Counted from the stretch's first letter, positions 8,163 to 15,109 are shown. The stretch: DNA of 64,000 nucleotides from Clostridium sp. chh4-2 (GCF_002899675.1 NZ_PKUU01000014.1:1-64000), one strand, 5' to 3'. A program made the numbers and translations. Notes: generated from the letters alone by a model not told the origin.

Positions 8163-9020
8163 ATGGAATATGTGAGCGAGGTTTTAAAGGGCATGGTCAT
8201 AGGCGTGGCCAACATTATGCCCGGAGTGAGCGGCAGCGCCCTGGCGGTTTCCATGGGAGTCTACGATCAGATCCTGTCAGCCATATCACAGGTATTAAAG
8301 GATACGAAAAGGAGTATAAAAACACTGCTGCCCTATGTGATTGGAGCGGTGTCCGGGGTGCTGGGGCTGTCCTTTGTGATTGAGTGGCTGTTTGAAGTCT
8401 GGCCGCTTCAGACGAATCTGACATTCATCGGTTTAATTCTCGGAGGCATTCCGGCTGTTTCAAGGAGAGCGGTCAGAAAAGACGGGAAAAAATCATCTTA
8501 TCTCATTTTATTCGCAGCTTTTGCTCTGGCAGTTTTGATGGGCTGCATGGAGCGGACAGAGGGGATAGACGTGATTCTGACGTTGAACGTAAAGCAGGTG
8601 GTTATACTGTATGCGCTGGGAATTGTGGGCGCGTTCAGCATGATTGTGCCTGGGGTGAGCGGAACCATGATCTTTATGATGCTGGGCTATTACCGGCCGC
8701 TGCTTGCTCTGATCAATGGATTCGTCCGGGCCGCCGCTGTGGGAGATCTGGCAGGCGCCTGGATCTGCAGCAAAAGCCTGATTCCTTTGGGACTTGGGAT
8801 TATGACCGGCATGTTTTTATGCGCAAAGGTTCTGTTGTGGCTGTTTGAACGGTATGAGAGTGTTACATACAGCGCGATTCTGGGCCTTGTGCTGTCTTCC
8901 CCTATGGTAATCCTGTCCGCAATTCCATGGTCAAAATTTGGCCTGCTGGATTTCGTCACAGGAATGGTATTTTTTGCGGCAGCTTTATTCGCTACCTTGA
9001 GGTTTGGGGATGAAAATTAG
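8163..9020 (+). CDS. DUF368 membrane protein, PopT-type polyprenyl-phosphate transporter
   Basis: A 285-residue protein with about eight hydrophobic segments. The two halves each carry the family signature: ANIMPGVSGSALAVSMGVYD near residues 18-37 and SMIVPGVSGTMIFMMLGYY in the second half, which suggests an internal duplication with inverted re-entrant loops. DUF368 proteins have been shown in other bacteria to bring undecaprenyl phosphate back across the membrane for wall synthesis; assignment here is by family. Its end faces the sleC fragment, with a bidirectional hairpin between them. Confidence 0.88.
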   Translation: MEYVSEVLKGMVIGVANIMPGVSGSALAVSMGVYDQILSAISQVLKDTKRSIKTLLPYVIGAVSGVLGLSFVIEWLFEVWPLQTNLTFIGLILGGIPAVSRRAVRKDGKKSSYLILFAAFALAVLMGCMERTEGIDVILTLNVKQVVILYALGIVGAFSMIVPGVSGTMIFMMLGYYRPLLALINGFVRAAAVGDLAGAWICSKSLIPLGLGIMTGMFLCAKVLLWLFERYESVTYSAILGLVLSSPMVILSAIPWSKFGLLDFVTGMVFFAAALFATLRFGDEN

Positions 9021-9055
9021 TCCGGACTTGATAGGACTGCAGAAGAGGAAAGAGG

Positions 9056-9100
9056 AAAAGGGAGAAGTCGGGCACAGATGTGTCCGGCATCTCCCTTTTT
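9056..9100. terminator. Bidirectional terminator between the PopT-type gene and sleC
   Basis: AAAAGGGAGA (9056-9065) pairs with the mirrored TCTCCCTTTT, with further internal pairing (GGGCAC/GTGTCC). T-runs on both sides let it serve both converging genes. Confidence 0.8.
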
Positions 9101-9120
9101 GGTGTATTCTAGTTCATGAT

Positions 9121-9507
9121 CTAATTTAATTCTGCGATTCTGGTAATTCCCACATAAATATGGGAGATTTTATACCAGGTAGCAAAGTCGATGACTCCGG
9201 TGACAGGAAGCCCGAAGATGGACTGGAACTCTCTGACTGCGGCTGCTGTCGCCGGGCCGTAGATTCCGTCCGGGTTTATATGTGGTATTGCGCTGTATAC
9301 GGTGGCGATGGCGTCTAACTGTTCCTGGACCTGCTGAACCTTGGGGCCGGAAGCGCCGATGGTCAGATCATAACCGGGCCATGATGCGGGAATGCCGGAG
9401 ATCTGTTCCGCTGTATTGATATAGATGCTGTCGCCGTAAAAATGCCGGAGAATCTCGATTGGGCTGTAGCCCCGCTCGCCGAGGGAGCAGGAGCCCCACT
9501 GGGTCAT
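9121..9507 (-). pseudogene. sleC: sleC 3' segment (C-terminal part), cut off by the inserted element
   Basis: This is the last part of a SleC-type spore cortex-lytic enzyme: the end of the catalytic region (TQWGSCSLGERGYSP, ILRHFYGD) and a complete C-terminal peptidoglycan-binding domain (LTIGASGPKVQQVQEQL, IYGPATAAAVREFQ, ATWYKISHIYVGITRIAELN). There is no ribosome-binding site at the internal ATG; the true upstream coding sequence lies 4.48 kb away at 13990-14885. Joining base 9505 to 13990 restores the frame exactly (CPNWM-TQWGS). SleC degrades the cortex during germination in Clostridium perfringens and C. difficile. The segment is not decayed, which suggests it is still useful. Confidence 0.93.
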
Positions 9508-9528
9508 CCAAATGGGGAATGCGTATAC
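9493..9528. other. attL-type junction of the sleC element
   Basis: Gene-side half-site 9493-9505 plus element-side half-site 9506-9528, the latter ending in GCGTATAC. The predicted crossover dinucleotide is CA at 9505-9506. The sequence GGTCATCCAA (9502-9511) is repeated at 13986-13995. Confidence 0.8.
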
Positions 9529-9570
9529 GTATGGGCATTTTACTGCCGGCTGAATGACCTTCTGAGCAAA

Positions 9571-11103
9571 TTATCTGTAAAGGTGATAATAGATATCAAT
9601 ATGCATTTTGTCCCGGTCCACAATGATTTTATCGACGATGCTTTTCAGGGCGCGGTTTTTCTGCTGCATGGAGAAGCGGTCTGATTGGAGGATATCGATT
9701 ATGTTATGAATCTGTTCCGGATTTTGAGGAGGAGCTGTTTCGCAGTGGAGCTGGACCTGGGCGTTTTGAAGCTGGGAGATGGAGCGGAGAAGCTGTTCCC
9801 GTTCCGACTGAAGAGTCCGCTTGTTTTGCCGGTATTCTTCTTTTGTATCGATTCCGTCCATATAGGCATCCCGCGCCCGCTTTTCTTTCAGCGGCAGCCT
9901 GGCAAGCGCCTGGTTCAGCAGATCCAGCTGAAGGTTTTCTGACTTTTCCTTAGAGCGCGTTAATTCGTATGTAACCGTACTGTTTTCTAAAATCTCGTTT
10001 AAAGATTTTAATACGGCGGGGGCGACGGAGGATTCTGAAACGTAACTGTTATGAGAGCATTTTCCCTTTAAATATCCATAGCACTGAAAGGTGTAACAGT
10101 CACATGTTTTTCTGTGCCGGATACAGGCCGACAGCGAACGGCCGCAGCAGGAACATTTCAGCAGGCCGCTGAGCCAGTGTTTGCCGGCTTCTGCCGGCTG
10201 GGAATTTTTCCGGCGCGTATCATGAGTATAGCGGAGCATTGCTTTATTATATAATTCTTCTGAAATGATGGGAGGATGGATGCCTTTGCTGACAATCCAT
10301 TGGGACGGATCTTTTATGGAATGTGTTTCCCCGCAGGTCCGGTTCCACCGAATGATGCCGGCATAAACGGGATTTTGAAGAATGTATTCGACGGAGCGCT
10401 TTTCAAAAGGATTTCCCTGGCCGGTTTTCATCCCCTGGCTGTTTAAAAATCTGGTGATGGCGTAAATGCTTTTTTTCTCATTTACATACTGATTGAAAAT
10501 CAATCGGATTACCGCAGCTTCCTCCGGAACGATTTCCGGACCGGCATTGTGATAGGGAATGCGGTAACCGAGAGGAGGCCGGCTTTGACTCCCCCCATTC
10601 AGTGCTTTTTTCTTCATGCCGCGAAAAACGTCCTGGGCCAGATTATAAGAATAGAATTCATCCTGCCATTCAATGATCATTTCGATCAGTCTGCCGTACA
10701 TGCCGTCCAGAACCGGCTCGGATATGCTGATCACGTCGATATCCAGCTTTTTTCTTAACATCCCTTTATAAAAGGTGCTTTCGTCCTGATTGCGGGCAAA
10801 ACGGCTGAATTTCCACACCAGAATACAATCAAATGGTTTCGGCACTGTTTTTGCAGTTGCGATCATGCGCTGAAATTCCGGCCGGTTATCCGCCTTTTTT
10901 CCGCTGCGCCCTTCTGATTCCATAAAAATGTATTCGTCGGGAAGGCGGATACCGTGAGTTTCGGCATATTTTAAGATTTCGTCCAGCTGCGATTCCGGGC
11001 TCAAATCCATCTGGCCGTCCGTACTGACCCGGATGTAGGCGGCGCCGGTTAAGACGCCGTTCGATTGAACGCATGTGGGTATAGGGTCTCTTTGATTTAT
11101 CAT
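9571..11103 (-). CDS. Large serine recombinase of the sleC element
   Basis: A 510-residue site-specific recombinase, expected to insert and excise the element. The N-terminal resolvase domain holds the catalytic serine in AAYIRVSTDGQ (about residues 21-31) and conserved arginines (WKFSRFARNQDE). The recombinase domain follows (PPLGYRIPYH, GMKTGQGNPFEKRSV), then a zinc ribbon (LKCSCCG ... CYTFQCYGYLKGKC) and a charged coiled-coil C terminus. The gene ends 43 bases inside the attL arm, as usual for integrases. AAGGAG precedes the ATG. Upstream, CATACACT with a spaced GTATTTT resembles a sigma-E promoter. It is intact, with no frameshift. Confidence 0.95.
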   Translation of the reverse strand: MINQRDPIPTCVQSNGVLTGAAYIRVSTDGQMDLSPESQLDEILKYAETHGIRLPDEYIFMESEGRSGKKADNRPEFQRMIATAKTVPKPFDCILVWKFSRFARNQDESTFYKGMLRKKLDIDVISISEPVLDGMYGRLIEMIIEWQDEFYSYNLAQDVFRGMKKKALNGGSQSRPPLGYRIPYHNAGPEIVPEEAAVIRLIFNQYVNEKKSIYAITRFLNSQGMKTGQGNPFEKRSVEYILQNPVYAGIIRWNRTCGETHSIKDPSQWIVSKGIHPPIISEELYNKAMLRYTHDTRRKNSQPAEAGKHWLSGLLKCSCCGRSLSACIRHRKTCDCYTFQCYGYLKGKCSHNSYVSESSVAPAVLKSLNEILENSTVTYELTRSKEKSENLQLDLLNQALARLPLKEKRARDAYMDGIDTKEEYRQNKRTLQSEREQLLRSISQLQNAQVQLHCETAPPQNPEQIHNIIDILQSDRFSMQQKNRALKSIVDKIIVDRDKMHIDIYYHLYR

Positions 11104-11121
11104 TTAATCATCTCCTTGTTG

Positions 11122-11151
11122 AGTGTATGTGAAAAGAGATTCAAAAAATAC
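11122..11151 (-). promoter_or_regulatory. Sigma-E-like promoter of the recombinase
   Basis: On the minus strand, GTATTTT (11145-11151) and CATACACT (11122-11129) are 15 bases apart. The -10 fits the mother-cell sigma-E consensus CATACA(A/C)T fully, the -35 only in part. The predicted leader is very short (about 12-14 bases) but keeps GGAG. No good sigma-A promoter is visible. Recognition by sigma-E is inference. Confidence 0.4.
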
Positions 11152-11156
11152 ATATA

Positions 11157-11187
11157 GTCAACAAGTACAAACAGGTGAACATACAAT
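11157..11187 (+). promoter_or_regulatory. Sigma-E/K-like promoter of the divergent small gene
   Basis: CATACAAT at 11180-11187 is an exact match to the sigma-E -10 consensus. GTCA, the first half of the sigma-E -35, starts at 11157 with about 15 bases between the boxes. It also fits sigma-K (AC, 17 bases, CATACAATT) with one mismatch. The ribosome-binding site follows directly. Confidence 0.4.
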
Positions 11188-11210
11188 TTATCAGAGAGGG
11201 GGCGGTTAAA

Positions 11211-11387
11211 GTGAAAGAAATGACATATACCAGCATTCTTATGATAAATGACCAGGAAATCTGTTTCGGCGATCTGACAGATGAAGAAAAAGCGGAGGCC
11301 GCAGGCCGGATCGCAAAAGTGCCGTTGGAGGAACTGGGAAGCGTGCAGGCGGTGAAAAATAACGGATTCCGGAATGCTGCTTATTAA
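11211..11387 (+). CDS. 58-residue protein divergent from the recombinase; candidate directionality factor
   Basis: Small acidic protein with no family I recognise, read from a GTG with AGAGGGGG about eight bases upstream. A longer frame from 11175 would start inside the promoter-like sequence and is unlikely. The product contains a predicted helical stretch around TDEEKAEAAGRIAKV. Its place next to a large serine recombinase is where excision-directing factors often lie, and SprB, the factor of Bacillus SP-beta, is similarly small. That role is an inference from position and size only. Confidence 0.55.
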   Translation: MKEMTYTSILMINDQEICFGDLTDEEKAEAAGRIAKVPLEELGSVQAVKNNGFRNAAY

Positions 11388-11389
11388 CA

Positions 11390-11430
11390 GCACAAAAATA
11401 AGCACTGCGATTTGTAAAATTACAGTGCTT
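11390..11430 (-). terminator. Terminator of the TetR gene
   Basis: AAGCACTG/CAGTGCTT (11400-11407 with 11423-11430) is followed on the minus strand by TTATTTTTG. It ends leftward transcription from the TetR gene before the 58-codon gene. Confidence 0.65.
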
Positions 11431-11462
11431 ACCCGCCCTACGGGATACAATAAATTGATGGG

Positions 11463-11990
11463 CTACTTAACCCGCCCCCGGTATTCGCTTTTTATAATCT
11501 CAAACATATCTTCGGGACTTTCCTGGCAGCCGTTTTGCAGCCATAACTTTATGACTTCCGTAATGCCGCTTTTGAAGAATTTCATGTGGTATTCAATAAA
11601 CTTATTCTGAAAATGTTCCCTTGCGAGAGCAGTATCATAAGTGAAGATTTTATAATTGTTGTCATATCCAAGCTTGAAGTATGTTTGGTAGAAAATCTGG
11701 TTTTCTTTGATGTGGTAAAATAATTTCAGATAATTGTTACTATTAAATCCCTGTGTAATTTCATTCTGGTACAGGTCAGACAGATTGTTTTCCAATTTAT
11801 CCCGTATAGAATCGGCCAATCCATAAATATCGGTGTAATTTGCATAGAATGTGGTGCGGTTTAATCCGGCCCGTTTGCAAATATCTGATACGCTGATTTC
11901 ATTCAGCTCTCTTGTTTGGAGAAGATCGATAAAGACCTTCTCAATTCGCTCTATGGACTCTTTTTTTCGTTTGTTGTTTGGTGTATTCAT
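11463..11990 (-). CDS. TetR/AcrR-family regulator in the element
   Basis: A 175-residue repressor with an N-terminal HTH (SVSDICKRAGLNRTTFYANYTD, where the TTFYANY helix is typical) and a C-terminal ligand domain of the type found in firmicute TetR proteins. It is transcribed away from the small membrane protein gene at 12117. The shared 126-base region holds AT-rich dyads such as CAACAGTTG near 12080, so it probably controls itself and its divergent neighbours. Ligand unknown. Confidence 0.88.
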   Translation of the reverse strand: MNTPNNKRKKESIERIEKVFIDLLQTRELNEISVSDICKRAGLNRTTFYANYTDIYGLADSIRDKLENNLSDLYQNEITQGFNSNNYLKLFYHIKENQIFYQTYFKLGYDNNYKIFTYDTALAREHFQNKFIEYHMKFFKSGITEVIKLWLQNGCQESPEDMFEIIKSEYRGRVK

Positions 11991-12116
11991 AAAACTCCTT
12001 TATCTCAACACTTACAGACAAATTGATGATTGTTTTTAAGACCTCTAAAGCATTATACTATATTCAGATTAAAACAACAACAGTTGATTTAATCAAAAAA
12101 ATAGGAGGTGCTTTAC

Positions 12117-12488
12117 ATGAAAAAAAGTAGTTTTATCGCAATGGTGCTGGGAACCGTCAGCATTGTTATGTTTGCAATCGGTATGTGCATGGCGCTCATC
12201 CCGGAGTGGGATGCATTTAAACCAGGCATTATTTTCGGCTGCATTGGTCTGATTCTCGGGCTTATAACTTTGTTAATATGGAGAAAGATGGAACAAAAAG
12301 AACCGATTCATTTTTCGGCCAAAGCAGTTTTTACGGTTCTCATCGGAGCAGCAGGCGCCTTAGCGCTGGGTGTTGGAATGTGCTACAGCATGGTATGGGA
12401 TAAAATGGTTATGGGTATTGTGATTGGTCTTGTTGGAATTGTCATTTTGCTTTGTTTAATTCCAATGATTAAGGGCGTAAAAGAGTGA
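12117..12488 (+). CDS. Small four-helix membrane protein, unknown function
   Basis: A 123-residue protein made of four hydrophobic segments (about 5-27, 38-57, 70-90, 98-118) with short charged loops. GGAGGTG lies before the ATG at 12117, better than the near start at 12108. A likely promoter upstream has TTGTTT and TATACT separated by 18 bases. Divergence from the TetR gene suggests it is the regulated target. I recognise no transport or enzyme family. Confidence 0.75.
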   Translation: MKKSSFIAMVLGTVSIVMFAIGMCMALIPEWDAFKPGIIFGCIGLILGLITLLIWRKMEQKEPIHFSAKAVFTVLIGAAGALALGVGMCYSMVWDKMVMGIVIGLVGIVILLCLIPMIKGVKE

Positions 12489-12536
12489 AGACGAGACAAC
12501 CGTGATAAGTAAATTGTCAAGAAAGGGTTACGGGTT

Positions 12537-12734
12537 ATGGAAAGATCGAAGCTAATAAAAGCAAACGATAAAATTGCAGAGAAAGTTGTCGGCACTTTTG
12601 GGAAAATTGAAGACACCGTTATTAACGGTTATATCAAAATCGAGGATATTTTTGTAGGCCGTTATCTTACAAGAAACGGTGAAACGGTGGAAGAAGCCAA
12701 AAAGAGACTGAATCAAGACCGGTATAAACGGTAA
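12537..12734 (+). CDS. 65-residue conserved small protein
   Basis: A short amphipathic, charged protein (MERSKLIKANDKIAEKVV, then FGKIEDTVINGYIKIED, and GETVEEAKKRL near the end). Proteins of this shape occur beside TetR-type genes in other Firmicutes, but I know of no function. It is co-directional with the membrane protein 48 bases upstream, so the two are probably one TetR-controlled unit. Confidence 0.65.
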   Translation: MERSKLIKANDKIAEKVVGTFGKIEDTVINGYIKIEDIFVGRYLTRNGETVEEAKKRLNQDRYKR

Positions 12735-12752
12735 TGAATAGCCGTATAAGAC

Positions 12753-12792
12753 AAGAGGCGGGAGAGAAACGTTTGTTTCTTTCCCGCCTCTT
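12753..12792. terminator. Bidirectional terminator between convergent genes
   Basis: AAGAGGCGGGA (12753-12763) pairs with TCCCGCCTCTT (12782-12792), with an inner AGAAAC/GTTTCT stem. It lies between the 65-residue gene and the convergent HEAT-like gene. Confidence 0.8.
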
Positions 12793-12810
12793 GGCGTATC
12801 TTGTATGAAA

Positions 12811-13161
12811 TCATTGTTTGCCGCGCAGAGCGTTGAGCGCAGCCTGAATTTCATTTCTTAATTCAGTCTGATCAGGGGAAACACTTGAAATCATATGCTG
12901 GATCTGTGTGACACAGTGATCATTACCAACTTTTGCAAGCGCTTGTAACGTGGCGATCTTCACAGCTTCTTCCGGCGCATCCAACAGGGCTGTCAGAATA
13001 TTGACAGAATCATCGCTGCTTGAAGTAGAACAGGCTTTTGCCAAATTGATACGTGTCTCAGGAGAACCGTTCAGATAATTCTTTTTTATCTTGTCCCATT
13101 TTTTGCCCTGTACTAACTTCTCCAAATTTTCTACGGTTGCTTCTTTTGAAAAACCAAACAT
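12811..13161 (-). CDS. HEAT-repeat-like protein
   Basis: A 116-residue all-helical protein with at least two HEAT-like helical pairs (SPETRINLAKACSTS; PEEAVKIATLQALAKVGND). Such repeats form protein-binding scaffolds and some Firmicutes members are stress-associated. No catalytic motif or membrane segment is visible. It is preceded by AGAGGAAT before its ATG and stands alone inside the element. Confidence 0.7.
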   Translation of the reverse strand: MFGFSKEATVENLEKLVQGKKWDKIKKNYLNGSPETRINLAKACSTSSSDDSVNILTALLDAPEEAVKIATLQALAKVGNDHCVTQIQHMISSVSPDQTELRNEIQAALNALRGKQ

Positions 13162-13447
13162 AAATATTCCTCTTTTCTGAATTTAAACTATTTATATAAC
13201 AGTATATCATTTTGAGAAATAAATGCAAGAAAATAAAGGGAAATAAAATGATTTAGTATATAAAGATTATATAAAATACTAAAATTTTCATAAAATAATA
13301 ATGGAAATATGGGAAGAGTAAGATAAAATGTAGACGGGTACGTTTTACATTAATCCTCAAGGCATTTTCAGAAAAGCCTTCACGTTTTAACTTAAAGGGT
13401 GAAGGCATTTTCGAAAATGCCTTCACCCTTGATGTAAAAACAAAGAA
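13162..13447. other. AT-rich gap with a palindromic repeat
   Basis: No gene is visible. The left two-thirds (about 13190-13320) is very AT-rich and may hold the promoter of the leftward HEAT-like gene. The right part (13343-13439) is a compound palindromic repeat listed separately. Confidence 0.6.
13343..13439. repeat. Dispersed palindromic repeat containing a 36-bp perfect palindrome
   Basis: TTTTACAT at the left end mirrors ATGTAAAA at the right. Inside, 13395-13430 is a perfect 36-bp palindrome (17-bp arms around CG), and before it stands a shorter AAGGCATTTTCAGAAAAGCCTT hairpin. It sits just past the desulfoferrodoxin stop and can serve as its terminator. A related shorter copy lies at about 43971-44021 and a diverged one near 39410-39490. 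Confidence 0.7.
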
Positions 13448-13822
13448 TTACAAATCCGTTTTCCAGAGTCCATGAAGGTTGCAGTAGGCGAAAACAGCAA
13501 CCGGTTTATCCTCCGCAACGCAAAATACTGCCGTAGGAGCATCCCCTGGGTTCAATGCCTTTCTCTGTCCGCCGTGTTCCGTCTGAAGATAGATCCATTC
13601 AATATAGTGTTCCGGTACCATAGGATGATCCACACTTCCGACTTTAACGGAAACCGTATCCCCTTCAACCGTAACCTCGGGCAGATGTTTTTCATGAGCA
13701 GCTTCCGTGGTGTTTGCGGTCAGTTCTTCCATGGGTTCCCCGCAGCATATCATCGTTACCCCTGAGTCATTGATCATTCCAACCAGATTGCCGCAATGTC
13801 TGCAAATACGAAATTTAGCCAT
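13448..13822 (-). CDS. Desulfoferrodoxin (superoxide reductase) in the element
   Basis: Reduces superoxide to peroxide in the cytoplasm of anaerobes. The 124-residue protein has an N-terminal rubredoxin-like iron site (CRHCG and CCGE) and the C-terminal catalytic iron site with His ligands in AAHEKHLPE and HPMVPEHYI and the Cys/His pair in YCNLHGLWK. It is therefore of the two-iron-centre class and of normal length. AAGGAGG precedes the ATG. It lies inside the sleC element, oriented like sleC, and is the only enzyme-like cargo apart from the recombinase. Confidence 0.92.
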   Translation of the reverse strand: MAKFRICRHCGNLVGMINDSGVTMICCGEPMEELTANTTEAAHEKHLPEVTVEGDTVSVKVGSVDHPMVPEHYIEWIYLQTEHGGQRKALNPGDAPTAVFCVAEDKPVAVFAYCNLHGLWKTDL

Positions 13823-13919
13823 TTAATACCTCCTTAATTTGTTGATACACATTAATTGTAATATGATCAGTGTACTACATACCATATGAGTTAGCAATGA
13901 ATATTATCATTAGAAACGC

Positions 13920-14885
13920 TTATATAAGAAGAGAATGGATAAAATAAGCATGCAGGTTTATTTTTTGTATACGCTTTGGCTTTAAGGTCATCCAATTGGG
14001 GCAGGTCACCTTTCGACCGTCACAGTATTGGGTGAGAATGGGCTGTTTGACTTCAGGGCGGGATAAGTAGTTATCAAAAATCTCGTCTACGATGACGGAA
14101 ATACTGTCAAATATGTTTCTTCCATAGATGAACTTATGGTCAAAAGCGGTGGATGAGGTGATTGTAAAGTCGTATCCCTGATTCCGGTACCACTCTGTGT
14201 AGACGCGGTTTAATGTGAAACTCATGATTGCCAGCACATTGGCCACGATGGTGGATTCCGGCCAGGTGGCATAGATTTCGCTGGAAGCCACATTTTTGAT
14301 GTAATCCCGATACGGAACGTAATAATTCGCTGCGGTGGAATCGGTGGGCACGCCGTCATGTACGACTACCGTCTGTGGAACAACCACGCGGCTCAGTACA
14401 ATTTCTCCGCTTTCGCCTACCGGCTTAATCTCAGCTTCTGCAATTTTAGGCGGATAATTACCGTACAGGGTATGGTCCGGAATTACGATTGGATTTTCCA
14501 CCGTTTCGGGGTCGGATTCCGGCTCTAAGCGCACCGGCTGAATGGCGGTGACGTCAGGGAGAATTTCGGTGCCGGAGATTTCAGTGGTTTTAAAGCCGGG
14601 CGCTGTTATCTGCAGGGTATATTCGGAGTAGGGCTGGTTGATTCCGGGCTGCAGGCTGTAATCGATGGGAGGAGCGCTTAAAGCGACCTGCTCGGTCTGG
14701 CCGGAAGAATTGGTGCTTACCTGTTCAACGGTACTCTGTGGATCGCCTTTGTATGCGATTCTTACGGTGGCATTTTCAATAGGAAAGTTGTTTTGTATAT
14801 TCACCACGTTGATCTGAAGTAATCCCTGGTCCGGATTGTCGGTAGAAGCGGCAGAAAGAATCGGCTTTCTGTTATAGTTTTTCAT
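13920..14885 (-). CDS. sleC: sleC 5' segment (N-terminal part), truncated by the inserted element
   Basis: Codes for the first ~298 residues of a SleC-type cortex-lytic enzyme: the prepro region (LLQINVVNIQNNFPIENA), the linker (HTLYGNYPPKIAEAEIKP) and most of the SpoIID-like lytic transglycosylase domain (VVHDGVPTDSTAANYYVPYRD cluster, NVLAIMSFTLNRVYTEWY, DHKFIYGRNIFDSI, QYCDGRKVTCPNWMT). After Met-Thr the frame runs into the element and adds a foreign tail (LKPKRIQKINLHAY) before a stop, giving 321 residues without the peptidoglycan-binding domain. That product should be inactive. CTGGAG precedes the ATG. Excision of 9506-13989 would give a 426-residue SleC. Confidence 0.93.
   Translation of the reverse strand: MKNYNRKPILSAASTDNPDQGLLQINVVNIQNNFPIENATVRIAYKGDPQSTVEQVSTNSSGQTEQVALSAPPIDYSLQPGINQPYSEYTLQITAPGFKTTEISGTEILPDVTAIQPVRLEPESDPETVENPIVIPDHTLYGNYPPKIAEAEIKPVGESGEIVLSRVVVPQTVVVHDGVPTDSTAANYYVPYRDYIKNVASSEIYATWPESTIVANVLAIMSFTLNRVYTEWYRNQGYDFTITSSTAFDHKFIYGRNIFDSISVIVDEIFDNYLSRPEVKQPILTQYCDGRKVTCPNWMTLKPKRIQKINLHAYFIHSLLI
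13967..14002. other. attR-type junction of the sleC element
   Basis: Element half-site 13967-13989 (starting GTATACGC) plus gene half-site 13990-14002. The predicted crossover dinucleotide is CA at 13989-13990. GTATACGC here mirrors GCGTATAC at 9521-9528, each exactly 23 bases from the crossover. Confidence 0.8.
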
Positions 14886-14914
14886 AAAATGCTCCAGTTT
14901 TTGATGATTACTAT

Positions 14915-14941
14915 TAATATATCTGATATAATCAAATATGT
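14915..14941 (-). promoter_or_regulatory. Sigma-K-like promoter of sleC
   Basis: On the minus strand AC (14940-14941) is followed after 16 bases by GATATATTA (14915-14923), which matches the mother-cell sigma-K pattern AC-N15-17-CATAnnnTA with one mismatch. The start codon is about 30 bases downstream. Use by sigma-K is inference. Confidence 0.45.
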
Positions 14942-15109
14942 GACTTGTTTTAGAATCATATTTTCAGGCACTGCTCTTGTATAAAAAAAGAGACAAAATT
15001 CTTGTAAAAAGTAGTTGAAATATGTCGTAGGATAATGTATAATCTATTCAATTTGGGCATAAATAAAAGTCCATGAAAACAAGCGTTAAGAAAGGAAATG
15101 GTACCGCAC

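Larger units (their letters stand above)
9506..13989. mobile_element. Serine-recombinase element (4,484 bp) inserted in sleC
   Basis: The element splits sleC between codons for CPNWM and TQWGS. Its ends are marked by the 10-bp direct repeat GGTCATCCAA (9502-9511 and 13986-13995; 15 of 16 bases match when extended through TGGGG). It carries a large serine recombinase, a divergent 58-codon gene, a TetR regulator with a divergent small membrane protein and a 65-residue protein, a HEAT-like protein and desulfoferrodoxin. There are no phage structural, replication or conjugation genes. Precise excision would restore a 426-codon sleC. The layout resembles skin-type sporulation elements; mobility is inferred. 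Confidence 0.9.

Noticed and set aside
9121..9507. An independent 128-residue peptidoglycan-binding protein
   Set aside because: No ribosome-binding site, starts in the middle of a SleC domain, and joins exactly to the other sleC piece.
11175..11387. Longer 70-codon form of the small divergent gene
   Set aside because: The start would lie inside the CATACAAT promoter-like sequence, while the GTG at 11211 has a good ribosome-binding site.
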